DNA of 64,000 bases, from NCBI GenBank assembly GCA_046349435.1, contig JAXMCI010000023.1:49674-113673 (forward strand), read 5' to 3'. Positions 8,617-16,860 of this stretch are shown one piece after another. This DNA comes from JAXMCI01 sp046349435. Lineage in GTDB: Bacteria; Pseudomonadota; Alphaproteobacteria; Dongiales; Dongiaceae. Within the stretch, counting starts at the first letter, position 1. The number at the start of each line of letters is the position of its first letter. A program made the position numbers and the translations under genes. A model generated the notes under the pieces. It saw nothing but the letters and a program-made list of their open reading frames with translations. It did no database searches and was not told the origin of the DNA.

Positions 8617-9555
8617 ATGCTCAGTCCGAGGAAGATGCTGCTCGGGGCCGCGGCCCTGGCGGCGGCCGCCCTGGCCGGCGGCGCGGCCAACGCGACCACC
8701 ATCGCGCTGGTCACCATCAACCAGCAGGCCCTGTTCTTCAACCAGATCAACGATGGCGCCCAGGCGGCGGCCGACAAGAACGGCGTCAAGCTGGTGATCT
8801 TCAACGCCAACAACCAGCCGGCGGCGCAGAACAGCGCGATCGAGGACTACATCACCCAGAAGGTCGACGGCATCATCCTGGTGGCGATCGACGTCAACGG
8901 CGTCAAGCCGGCGATCACCGACGCCAAGAAGGCCGGCATCCCGGTGGTGGCGATCGACGCCCGCATCCCCGACGGCGACAACGCCGCCTTCATCGGCGTC
9001 GACAACAAGGGCGCCGGCGAGCAGATCGGCAAGTACTTCGCCGACTATGCCAAGGCCAGCATGGGCGGCGCCGCCAAGGTCGGCATCGTCGGCGCGCTCA
9101 ACTCCTTCATCCAGAACCAGCGCCTCGACGGCTTCAAGGCGGCGGTGCAGGCCGGCGCGCCGGGCGTCAAGTTCCTCGACACGGTCGACGGCCAGAACGT
9201 GCAGGACATCGCGCTGACCGCGTCCGAGAACCTGATGACCGCCAACCCCGACATGACGGCGATCTACGCCACCGGCGAGCCGGCCCTGGTCGGCGCCATC
9301 TCGGCGATCACCAGCCAGCAGCGCACCGACAAGGTGAAGCTGTTCGGCTGGGACCTCACCGCCCAGGCGATCAAGGGCATCGACGAAGGCTGGATCGTCG
9401 CGGTGGTGCAGCAGGACCCCTACCAGGAGGGCTCGGCCGGGGTCGAGACCATCCTGAAGATCAAGAAGGGCGAGGCCGTGCAGCCCTCGATCGACATCCC
9501 GGTGACGATCGTCACCAAGGAGAACGTCGACAAGTACCGGGCGATGTTCAAGTAG
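8617..9555 (+). CDS. Ribose-type sugar ABC transporter, periplasmic substrate-binding protein
   Basis: A 312-residue periplasmic binding protein of the type I fold (RbsB-like family). It begins with a Sec signal peptide (MLLGAAALAAAALAGGAANA) and then shows the family pattern: TTIALVTINQQALFF, DYITQKVDGIILVAIDV, AGIPVVAIDARI, FIGVDNKGAGEQIGKY, and a late segment GWIVAVVQQDPYQEG typical of sugar binders. It delivers ligand to the permease encoded downstream. The ATG at 8617, with GGGAGG just upstream, is preferred to the in-frame GTG at 8605. A strong hairpin follows the gene, which often raises the level of the binding protein over the membrane components. Ligand unknown. Confidence 0.88.
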   Translation: MLSPRKMLLGAAALAAAALAGGAANATTIALVTINQQALFFNQINDGAQAAADKNGVKLVIFNANNQPAAQNSAIEDYITQKVDGIILVAIDVNGVKPAITDAKKAGIPVVAIDARIPDGDNAAFIGVDNKGAGEQIGKYFADYAKASMGGAAKVGIVGALNSFIQNQRLDGFKAAVQAGAPGVKFLDTVDGQNVQDIALTASENLMTANPDMTAIYATGEPALVGAISAITSQQRTDKVKLFGWDLTAQAIKGIDEGWIVAVVQQDPYQEGSAGVETILKIKKGEAVQPSIDIPVTIVTKENVDKYRAMFK

Positions 9556-9572
9556 GATAGGCCGACCGACGA

Positions 9573-9604
9573 GCGGCGGCCCGCCTCCCGGCGCGGGCCG
9601 CCGC
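9573..9604 (+). terminator. Perfect 12-bp GC hairpin between binding-protein and ATPase genes
   Basis: Positions 9573-9584 and 9593-9604 are exact reverse complements around an 8-base loop, with TGCTTCTC following. The lack of a U-tract argues against a full intrinsic terminator; by analogy with other binding-protein operons it is more likely an attenuator or 3' mRNA-stabilising hairpin that keeps the binding protein abundant relative to the ATPase and permease. Confidence 0.55.
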
Positions 9605-9636
9605 TGCTTCTCGCACGGCCGGGCGGCGAGGCGGCG

Positions 9637-10419
9637 ATGGCGGGCGCGGACCGGCCGGTCCGGGTGCGGATGGCCGGCATCACCAAGAGCTACGGCACGA
9701 TCCGCTCGCTCGACGGCGTCGATCTCGAGCTCGCCGCCGGCGAGGTGCTGGGCCTGGTCGGCGACAACGGCGCCGGCAAGTCGACCCTCAGCAAGGTGCT
9801 GTCCGGGGCGGTGATCCCGGATGCCGGGCAGATCTTCGTCGAGGGCCGCGAGGTCCGCTTCGGCAGCCCGGCCGATGCGCGGCGCGAGCGCGTCGAGATG
9901 GTCTACCAGGACCTCGCGCTGTGCGACACCATCGACGTCGCCGGCAACCTGTTCCTCGGCCGCGAGCCGCGCCGCCGGTTGCTGGGTTTGGGGCTGCTCG
10001 ACAAGCCGCGCATGCACGCCGAGGCGGCCGCCATGCTGGGCGGGCTCGGTATCCGCATCGCCTCCACCCGGCTCAAGGTCGAGAGCCTGTCGGGCGGCCA
10101 GCGCCAGAGCATCGCCATCGGCCGCGCCGTCTCCTTCCAGCCGCTGGTGCTGATCATGGACGAGCCGACCGCCGCGCTGGCGGTGGCCGAGGTCGACGCC
10201 GTGCTGGCGCTGATCCGCCGGGTCAGCGCGCAGGGGGTGAGCGTCATCCTGGTCACCCACCGGCTGCAGGACCTGTTCGTGGTCTGCGACCGCATCATGG
10301 TGATGTATGAGGGGCGCGCGGTGGCCGAGCGGCCGATCGGCGCCACCAACATCGAGGAGATCGTCAACCTGATCGTCGGGCGGAAGTTCCAGTCCGTCTC
10401 GGCGCGCGGCGGCGCATGA
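9637..10419 (+). CDS. Ribose-type sugar ABC transporter, single-domain ATP-binding protein
   Basis: A 260-residue ABC ATPase: Walker A GDNGAGKST (about residue 45), signature LSGGQRQ (about 150), Walker B LVLIMDEPTAAL (about 170) and the switch histidine in LVTHRLQD. The RbsA/XylG ATPases usually contain two such domains in about 500 residues; this one has a single domain like the fructose transporter protein FrcA, so it should act as a homodimer. It overlaps the permease gene by four bases (ATGA) and lies downstream of the binding-protein hairpin. Confidence 0.88.
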   Translation: MAGADRPVRVRMAGITKSYGTIRSLDGVDLELAAGEVLGLVGDNGAGKSTLSKVLSGAVIPDAGQIFVEGREVRFGSPADARRERVEMVYQDLALCDTIDVAGNLFLGREPRRRLLGLGLLDKPRMHAEAAAMLGGLGIRIASTRLKVESLSGGQRQSIAIGRAVSFQPLVLIMDEPTAALAVAEVDAVLALIRRVSAQGVSVILVTHRLQDLFVVCDRIMVMYEGRAVAERPIGATNIEEIVNLIVGRKFQSVSARGGA

Positions 10420-11402
10420 GCGGCGCCCCCGGCCCGGCCGCCGCGTGGGTCCGGCAGCAGATCCGCGACAGCGGCGGCGTCGCCTCGATCGCGCTGTTCT
10501 TCGCGCTGGTCGTGATCCTGTTCTCGGTCGTCACCGAGGCCTTCCTGACCCAGCCCAACCTGCTCAACATCCTGCGCCAGATCGCGCCCCTGGTGATCGT
10601 CGCGGTGGCGATGACCTTCGTCATCACCACGGCCGGCATCGACCTCTCGGTCGGCTCGATCCTGGCGCTGGTCAACGCGCTGGCGGCGATCTCGCTGCAG
10701 GCCGGGATCCCCTGGCCGGTGGTGGTCGGGCTGATGCTGCTGCTCGGCGCCGGGGTCGGGCTGCTGCAGGGCTTCTTCGTCGCCTATGAGGGGATTCCCG
10801 CCTTCATCGTCACGCTGGCCGGCCTCAGCGCCATCCGCGGCGTGGCGCTGCTGCTGACCAAGGGCTACTCGATCCCGATCGATCCGGCGAGCCCGTTCAC
10901 CGCGATCGGCCGCGGCTGGGTGCTGGGCGTGCCGCTGCCGGCGATCATCGCGGTCGCGGTGCTGCTCGGCGGCTACGTGCTGTTCAACGAGACCGCCTTC
11001 GGCCGCTACGTCACCGGCATCGGCGCCAATGCCGAGGCGGTGCGCCGGGCCGGCGTCGACATCCGGCGCGTGACGCTCGGCGTCTACGTGCTGAGCGGCG
11101 CCGCCGCGGCGCTCGCCGGCCTGATCGTCGCGGCCCGGCTGGGCAGCGGCTCGTCCAATGCCGGGGTCGGCTTCGAGCTCGACGTCATCGCCGCCGTGGT
11201 GCTCGGCGGCACCAGCCTGTTCGGCGGCCGCGGCACCATGGTCGGCACCATCCTCGGCGCGCTGACCGTGGCGGTGATCGGCAACGGGCTGATCCTGGCG
11301 CACCTCTCGCCGTTCCTCACGCCGATCGTCACCGGCTGCATCATCCTGGTGGCGATCTGGCTGAACTTCCGGCTGTTCCGGACGGGGCGGCGGGGACGCT
11401 AG
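10416..11402 (+). CDS. Ribose-type sugar ABC transporter, permease
   Basis: A 328-residue integral membrane protein of the RbsC/AraH/FrcB permease family. About eight to ten hydrophobic segments are visible, starting with IALFFALVVILFSVV, and the family's TTAGIDLSVGSILALVNAL (about residue 70) and ELDVIAAVVLGGTSLFGGRGTMVGT (about residue 255) motifs are present. It forms the translocation channel in the inner membrane with the ATPase encoded upstream, translationally coupled by ATGA. The downstream phosphotriesterase-family gene starts 30 bases later and probably acts on the imported compound. Confidence 0.9.
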   Translation: MSGAPGPAAAWVRQQIRDSGGVASIALFFALVVILFSVVTEAFLTQPNLLNILRQIAPLVIVAVAMTFVITTAGIDLSVGSILALVNALAAISLQAGIPWPVVVGLMLLLGAGVGLLQGFFVAYEGIPAFIVTLAGLSAIRGVALLLTKGYSIPIDPASPFTAIGRGWVLGVPLPAIIAVAVLLGGYVLFNETAFGRYVTGIGANAEAVRRAGVDIRRVTLGVYVLSGAAAALAGLIVAARLGSGSSNAGVGFELDVIAAVVLGGTSLFGGRGTMVGTILGALTVAVIGNGLILAHLSPFLTPIVTGCIILVAIWLNFRLFRTGRRGR

Positions 11403-11432
11403 GCTTGGCGTGACACACCAGGGAAGGCAGTC

Positions 11433-12506
11433 ATGACGGAGCATGCGGTGGGGGTGCGCTCGGGCCGGGTGATGACCGTGCTCGGGCCGATCCCGGTCGA
11501 GGCGATGGGCGTCACGCTGATGCACGAGCACATCGTGCTCGACACCTCGAGCTGGTGGAAGCGGCCCTGCTGCGCCACCGACATCGGCCTGGCCGAGCGG
11601 CCGCTCGACGTCTCGATGCTGGGCGAGCTCAGGATGAACCCGTTCCTCAACCGCGACAATTGCGGGCTGCTCGACGCCGAGGTGGCGATCGAGGAGCTGA
11701 CCCGGTTCAGCGAGCTCGGCGGCCGCACCGTGGTCGACCCGACCAATGTCGGCATCGGCCGCGATCCGCTGGCGCTGCAGCGGATCAGCCGCCGGACCGG
11801 GCTCAACATCGTGATGGGCGCCGGCTTCTACCTGCAGCCCTCGCACCCCGAGCGGGTGCAGCGCATGTCGATCGACGAGATCGCCGCCGAGATCGCGCGC
11901 GACTGCGGCGCCATGCCGGGGAGGCCCGAGGTGCTGGCCGGGCTGATCGGCGAGATCGGCATCAGCAAGGACTTCACCGAGGCCGAGGAGAAGGTGCTGC
12001 GCGGCGCGGCGCGCGCCTCGCACCTCTCCGGCGTGCCGCTGTCGATCCACCTGCCCGGCTGGGAGCGGCTCGCCCATCGCGTGCTCGACACCATCGAGGC
12101 GGAGGGCGGCGACCTCGCCCACACCGTGCTCTGCCACATGAACCCCAGCCTCGCCGACCGCGCCTACCAGCGCAGCCTGGCGGCGCGCGGCGCCTTCCTC
12201 GAGTACGACATGATCGGCATGGACTATTTCTACGCCGACCAGCAGGCGCAATCGCCCTGCGACGAGGAGAACGCCGCCGCCATCGCCGGGCTGATCGAGG
12301 ACGGCTATCTCGGCTCCGTCCTGCTGTCGCAGGACGTCTTCCTCAAGATGATGCTGACCCGCTTCGGCGGCTTCGGCTATGGCTATATCCTGAAGCACTT
12401 CGTGCCGCGGCTGAAGCGCCACGGGCTCGACCAGGGGGCGATCGACCGCCTGCTGGTCGACAACCCGCGCCGCGTCTTCTCGGCGGCCCACCGCCACGCG
12501 GCCTGA
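11433..12506 (+). CDS. Phosphotriesterase-family amidohydrolase (PHP-like)
   Basis: A 357-residue metal-dependent hydrolase of the phosphotriesterase/PHP family. The first metal pair is in LMHEHIVLD (HxH, about residue 30), the bridging position appears to be Glu in LIGEIGIS (as in E. coli PHP rather than carboxylated Lys), further ligands are His in LSIHLPG and LCHMN, and the catalytic Asp is in LLSQDVF. Many members of this family are lactonases or act on phospho-sugars or cyclic esters rather than pesticides. AGGGAAGG lies before the ATG. Location directly behind a sugar-type ABC permease suggests it hydrolyses the imported compound; the compound is not known. Confidence 0.82.
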   Translation: MTEHAVGVRSGRVMTVLGPIPVEAMGVTLMHEHIVLDTSSWWKRPCCATDIGLAERPLDVSMLGELRMNPFLNRDNCGLLDAEVAIEELTRFSELGGRTVVDPTNVGIGRDPLALQRISRRTGLNIVMGAGFYLQPSHPERVQRMSIDEIAAEIARDCGAMPGRPEVLAGLIGEIGISKDFTEAEEKVLRGAARASHLSGVPLSIHLPGWERLAHRVLDTIEAEGGDLAHTVLCHMNPSLADRAYQRSLAARGAFLEYDMIGMDYFYADQQAQSPCDEENAAAIAGLIEDGYLGSVLLSQDVFLKMMLTRFGGFGYGYILKHFVPRLKRHGLDQGAIDRLLVDNPRRVFSAAHRHAA

Positions 12507-12552
12507 CCGGCACCGGGCCGAACGACAGCGATCCGAGGAACAGGGGGATCCC

Positions 12553-13317
12553 ATGGCCAAGCACCGCATCCTGCTCGCCGGCGAGTCCTGGGTGAGCACC
12601 GCCACCCACATCAAGGGCTTCGACCAGTTCACCACCATCAGCTACCACCTCGGCGCCGAGCCGCTGGTCAAGGCGCTGGAGGGCTCCGAGTTCGAGCTCA
12701 CCTACATGCCGTCGCACGAGGCGCACCGCGACTTCCCGCTGACCCTCGACGCGCTCGGCGCCTGGGACGCGGTGATCCTGTCGGACATCGGCTCGAACAC
12801 CCTGCTGCTGCATCCCGACACCTTCGCGCTCAGCCGGCGCACGCCGAACCGGCTGCGGCTGCTCAAGGAGTATGTCGCCCGCGGCGGCGGGCTGCTGATG
12901 ATCGGCGGCTACTACAGCTTCCAGGGGATCAATGGCGGCGCCCGCTATCACGGCACGCCGGTCGAGGAGGTGCTGCCGGTCGAGATCCTGCCCTGGGACG
13001 ACCGGGTCGAGGTGCCGGAGGGCTTCACGCCGGTGGTGCGCGACCGGCGCCACCCGATCCTCGACGGCTTCCGCGGCGCCTGGCCGGCGCTGCTCGGGTT
13101 CAACGAGGTCAAGCCGAAGCCCGACGCCCTGGTGCTGGCCACCGTCTCGGCCGATTACGGCGAGAAGCCGCTGCTGGTCGCCGGCGGCCACGGCAAGGGC
13201 CGCACGCTGGCCTGGACCTCGGACATCGGGCCGCACTGGCTGCCGCCCGAGTTCGCCGCCTGGAAGGGCTATGCCCGGCTGTGGCGGCAGTCGCTGGGCT
13301 GGCTGGTCGGCGGCTGA
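12553..13317 (+). CDS. Glutamine-amidotransferase-like protein (STM3548/ThuA-like class I GATase fold)
   Basis: A 254-residue protein with the class I glutamine amidotransferase-like fold seen in the STM3548/DUF1355 family: HRILLAGESWVS at the start, WDAVILSDIGSNTLLLHP, a glycine-rich turn GGGLLMIGGYYSFQG, and a late GHGKGRTLAWTSDIGPHW. The usual nucleophilic cysteine of active amidotransferases is not obvious at the elbow, where GGYYSF is found, so it may be a sugar- or metabolite-handling enzyme rather than a glutaminase. It ends the transporter/hydrolase unit; an AGGGG site precedes its ATG. It converges on proC. Confidence 0.78.
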   Translation: MAKHRILLAGESWVSTATHIKGFDQFTTISYHLGAEPLVKALEGSEFELTYMPSHEAHRDFPLTLDALGAWDAVILSDIGSNTLLLHPDTFALSRRTPNRLRLLKEYVARGGGLLMIGGYYSFQGINGGARYHGTPVEEVLPVEILPWDDRVEVPEGFTPVVRDRRHPILDGFRGAWPALLGFNEVKPKPDALVLATVSADYGEKPLLVAGGHGKGRTLAWTSDIGPHWLPPEFAAWKGYARLWRQSLGWLVGG

Positions 13318-13366
13318 GCCGCCCGCCCGGCCGGGCCAGCCGCGTCCCGCCGGGCCTCGCCGCCGC

Positions 13367-14167
13367 TCAGCGCTTCGCCATGTCCGCCGACCGGCGTGCG
13401 GCGGCGGCGAGGCCGTCATGGACGGCGGCGACGAACCCGCCCTGGACCATGGCCTCGATCGCCGCGGCGGTGGTGCCGCGATAGGCGACGAGCTCGTCCA
13501 CGATCGCCCGCGGGTCGCGTCCGGCGAGGAGGCGGGCGGCGTTGACCACCACGCCCTCCGCCGCCCGGCGCGCGAGCTCGGGCGGCAGGCCGCGCCGGAC
13601 CGCGTCCTCGATCATCGCCTGCGCCAGCAGGGCCGGGAATGCGGCGCCGGAGCCGGTCAGGCCGGCGCAGTAGTCGAGATGGTCTTCGCGCCCGACCGGC
13701 GCGGCGTCGCCGAAGGTCTCGAGAAAGCGCTGGACCAGCCGCGCATCCTCGGCCGCCACCTCGGGAGCGGCGAACCAGGGCGTGAAGGACTTGCGCAGCG
13801 TCGCCGCCGCGTTCGGCATCGTCCGGATCACCAGCGCGGTGCCGGTCCGCTCGGCGATCCTGCCGGCCGGGACGCCGGCCATCACGGAAACGACCAGCTT
13901 GCCGCGCGCGTCGATCGCGACGCCGTCGAACTGGTCGGGACGGACCGACAGCACGACGACGTCCGAGCGCGCGACGAGCTCGGCATTGTCACGGGTCCAA
14001 TGGGCACCCGGGATCGCCACCGCGCCGCGACGCGCGGAACGCGCCGAAAGCGTGAGCCGCGACGCGTCGAGGAAGCCGGAGGCGAGGGCGGCGTCGGCCA
14101 TCGCATTGCCGAGCCAGCCGTTCCCGCCGACGATGCCGAAGCGCTTCTTCGTGCTGCTGGGAGTCAT
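13367..14167 (-). CDS. proC: Pyrroline-5-carboxylate reductase
   Basis: A 266-residue reductase of the P5CR family: N-terminal Rossmann motif FGIVGGNGWLGNAMADAAL, VVVLSVRPDQF, SVMAGVPAGRIAE, IRTMPNAAAT, and a C-terminal helical domain with LTGSGAAFPALLAQAMIEDAVRRG and AYRGTTAAAIEAM, which form the substrate site at the dimer interface. It would catalyse the final NAD(P)H-dependent step of proline synthesis. The ATG at 14167 gives the standard family N-terminus; the open frame extends further upstream without family-like sequence. It is monocistronic. The KSFTPWFA segment after the MPNAAA motif departs from housekeeping ProC, so a paralogous reductase role is possible. Confidence 0.8.
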   Translation of the reverse strand: MTPSSTKKRFGIVGGNGWLGNAMADAALASGFLDASRLTLSARSARRGAVAIPGAHWTRDNAELVARSDVVVLSVRPDQFDGVAIDARGKLVVSVMAGVPAGRIAERTGTALVIRTMPNAAATLRKSFTPWFAAPEVAAEDARLVQRFLETFGDAAPVGREDHLDYCAGLTGSGAAFPALLAQAMIEDAVRRGLPPELARRAAEGVVVNAARLLAGRDPRAIVDELVAYRGTTAAAIEAMVQGGFVAAVHDGLAAAARRSADMAKR

Positions 14168-14400
14168 CGAGGTGCCGTGATTGCCCGAGGCCGATGCGGC
14201 GACGATCGCCCGCCGGGCTGCGCGCCGATCCGGCCTCATGCTAGCACGGCCTTCGCACCCGATGCGTCGAGGCGCCATCGCCGCGGCCTGGGCGACGCGG
14301 CGGCTTCCGGGATGCGGTCGCAATGCGGTCCCGTCGGGCGCCCGGGCGGAGCACCGGCCCCATCGGGGACGGCGCTCCGCGGCGGACCGCCACGGCGTGA

Positions 14401-14706
14401 CTAGGGCTGCGACGGCAGGGACGGCAGGGACGGAAGGGACGGCAGGGACGGCACGGACGGCACGGACGGCTGGGTCGGCTGCGACGGCAGCGAGGGCAGC
14501 GACGGCGGGGCGGGCGGCTTCGGCAGACGGTTCAACGTGGCCGAGGTCGGGATCGAGATCGCGGTCGTGTTCACCGACAGCGAGGCATTGGCGCCGGCCG
14601 CGCCGCCGACGCTGCTGGTCGACAGGCGCTCGGCCTTGGCCAGGCCGGCGGGAAGGGCGAAGCCGATCACCAGGGCGGCGGCGATCGCCAGGGAACGCTT
14701 GTTCAT
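14401..14706 (-). CDS. Small secreted Pro/Ser/Leu-repeat protein
   Basis: A 101-residue protein not recognised as any family. Residues 1-27 form a Sec signal peptide (SLAIAAALVIGFALPAGLAKA). A short Ser/Thr/Asn/Ala-rich middle (VGGAAGANASLSVNTT) leads to a C-terminal third made of tandem PSLPS / PSVPS units from about residue 66 to the last residue (QP). The repeat is mirrored in DNA by a 9-base period. Such tails usually form extended, flexible or polyproline-like rods; a cell-wall spacer or surface role is only a guess. The stop lies at the end of the repeat, so length may vary between strains by repeat slippage. Neighbours give no clue. Confidence 0.6.
   Translation of the reverse strand: MNKRSLAIAAALVIGFALPAGLAKAERLSTSSVGGAAGANASLSVNTTAISIPTSATLNRLPKPPAPPSLPSLPSQPTQPSVPSVPSLPSLPSLPSLPSQP
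14407..14507 (-). repeat. 9-bp tandem repeat array inside the small secreted protein gene
   Basis: Imperfect repeats of GACGGCAGG and close variants run through this stretch, with occasional 12-base or variant units, encoding the SLP/SVP-type tripeptide pattern on the minus strand. The array is long enough to be prone to slipped-strand length change in steps of whole codons, which would keep the frame. Confidence 0.7.
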
Positions 14707-14971
14707 TGCGGGCTCTCCATCTTCTCCGGGGGGCGGTCCCTCTCTCGGGGCACCGGCCGGCAGGACGCTGCCGACGGGAGGAAGACTAGGCGGGCCCTGT
14801 TTCCGCGATATTCCAGCCGCCCGGGATCTTGGTTTCAAATGTCTCCATGGAGCGCCGGCATCCGGCGGCCGGCGACCCTTGATCCGGGGCTTCGGCATGC
14901 GCTAGTCCAGCGGCGTGGCCGCGCCCCCCTCGCCCTCGAACGAGCTTCTGCCCGGACTGGCCCCGCCCTGA

Positions 14972-15825
14972 TTCGACCCGCCCGGATTCGTTCCACCCGG
15001 GAGCGCCGAGCGGGGGCCGGCGCTCGACCTCGCTGTCGCGCCCTCCGGCCGCCTGCTGCTCGCGGCACCGGCCGATCCGGGCGAGGGCCTGCCGCCGGCC
15101 CTGGCCGCGCGGCTGTCCGCCGCCTTCGAGCGCGGCTCCGCTGCCGGGCTGCTGCAGCTCGGCGCCGCCGAGCTGACCGCGCCGCTGCCGCCCGGATTGG
15201 CCTTCGGCCGCACGCTCGGCCATCTCTTCATGGCCCGCCTCTGCGCCCTGCCGGGCCTGGCCGAGGACTGGCGGACGGCGGCGCCGGCGGCGCCTGAGGG
15301 CGAGCTCGAGCGCCTGGCGGCGGCCCGCCCGCCCTGCACCGGGGCCGAGCATCTCGACGCTGCCCTGCTCGCCCGGCTCTGGCAGGAGATGGTGGCCGCC
15401 GCACGCGCCGCGATCGCGGCGGCCGGCGGCGACGTCGCGGGGTGGCTCGCGGCGCAGCATCCGAGCTGGAGCCTGGTCGGCCGGATCTGCTTCCACCTGG
15501 CCGAGAACAAGGCGAGCGAGGATACCCCCTTCGCCTTCCTCGCCACCTACGCGGCACGGCTCTCCGCGCAGGCCCGGGTGCAGCACCTGCCGCTCGGCCG
15601 CGCGCTGGCCGAGCATGCCGGCGACCGCGCCGCGCTGCTCGCCCTGCTGACGCCGGTGAGCCGGGCCGCCGAGCGCAGTCCCTGGGTCAAGGCGCTCGCC
15701 GATTCCGGCCGCATCTTCCAGCCGCTCGCCTGGACGCCGGCGGAGGCCTACCAGCTGCTGAAGAACGTGCCGGCGATCGAGGCCGCGGGCATCGTCGTGC
15801 GGATCCCCGACTGGTGGCGCCGCGC
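14972..15825 (+). pseudogene. Relic of an SNF2-type DEAD/DEAH helicase, N-terminal region only, no start codon
   Basis: The frame opened by the TGA at 14969-14971 translates to LDLAVAPSGRLLLA, then a long stretch matching the N-terminal accessory region of large bacterial SNF2-type helicases: WSLVGRICFHLAENK, PFAFLATYAARLSAQARVQHLPLGRALAEHAGD, LLTPVSRAAERSPWVKALADSG, LAWTPAEAYQLLKNVPAIEAAGIVVRIPDWW. Just after PDWW (15815-15825) the similarity stops and the same bases become the end of the minus-strand AMP ligase. No ATG or GTG exists at the proper place upstream (first TTG at 15197), and the ATPase motor domains are entirely missing. It is a non-functional remnant of a protein normally near 1000 residues. 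Confidence 0.75.
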
Positions 15826-16860
15826 ACCCGCACCTGGCCGACCGCGCCGGCCGGCAGGCCGCGTCCGGCCTCGTCGACGATCTCGATCGCCACGCCCTGG
15901 TAGGCGAAGCCGACCGTGCCGGGCAGGGCCTCGAGCGCGGCCGCGTCGGCGCGGCTCACCATCCAGCATTCGTTGGCGCCGTAGGTGACCGACAGCGCCG
16001 GCGAGATCCGCCGCATCACCTCGAGCCGCATCTCCGGGGTCAGCGGCGCGGTGCTGACCTTGAGGTCGCGCAGGCCGGGGAAGCGCGGCGCGTCGCCGGG
16101 CAGGCACTCGACCATGGTGAGGACCTGCTCGGGCGTCAGCACCAGCCGGGTGATCCGCTCGCGGTCGATGATCTCGGCGATCTCCGGCACCGGCAGGCTG
16201 CGCTCCGGCAGCCTGAGCGCGGCCCCGCCCTCGAGCGGCTGCAGCGCGTTGGTCAGGCCGTAGACGAAGTGCAGCGCGGTGACCGCGAGCAGCCGGTCGT
16301 CGGGCCGCCCGCCCATCTGGCGCCAGCCGGCGGCGGCGATCTCGCGCTGCACGGCGTGGCTGCGGATCATCGCCTTGGGCGCCGCCGTGGTGCCGGAGGA
16401 GAGGCAGATCAGCCAGGGATGGTCGCCGCCGGGGTGGCGCGGCGCGCCCGGCCCGGGCGCGGCGTCGCTGGCCAGCCAGCCGGGATCGGCCAGCAGCAGC
16501 GGCAGGCCAGGCACCCCGGCCGTCTCGTTGTGGCCGACCACCGCGACCAGCCCGGTGCCGGGCCAGCTCGGCGCGGCGCGCGGCGCTGTCCTGCAGCGCC
16601 AGCAGCATCGCCGGGGCGCCGAGGCGGGCCAGCGCATAGACGATGACGATGTAGAGCGCGCCGCGCGGCGGCAGCGCGATGCCGACCCGCTGGCCCGGCG
16701 CCAGCCCCTGGCGGGCCAGCCAGAGCGCGGCATGGTCGACGGCGCGGTCGAGCGCCCGCCAGTGCACCACCTGGCGCGAATCGATCAGCGCCGGCGCCCA
16801 GGGCGTCTCGGCCGCCCAGCGCGCGACGCTGTCGGCGACGTTGCCGGCCGGCAGGGTCAT
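15820..16860 (-). pseudogene. AMP-dependent acid-CoA ligase, frameshifted and C-terminally truncated
   Basis: Starting at the ATG 16860 (overlapping the SDR stop in ATGA) the frame encodes an ANL-family N-terminus (LALPAGNV-type leader, LGQRVGIALPPRGALYIVIVYALARLGAP). Near 16555-16563 the homology jumps to another frame (GLVAVVGHNETAG) and continues through the P-loop LSSGTTAAPKAMIRSHA, VTYGANECWMVS and PGTVGFAYQG to VGQVRVRG, where it abruptly runs into the reversed helicase relic at about 15820. The C-terminal hinge and the catalytic-lysine domain are absent. The gene therefore has two lesions: a one-base-class frameshift and a loss of about the last 150 residues. Confidence 0.75.

Noticed and set aside
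14972..15988. 263-residue hypothetical protein (15197-15988)
   Set aside because: It is an SNF2-type helicase fragment with no proper start, followed by antisense ligase sequence after the break at about 15820.
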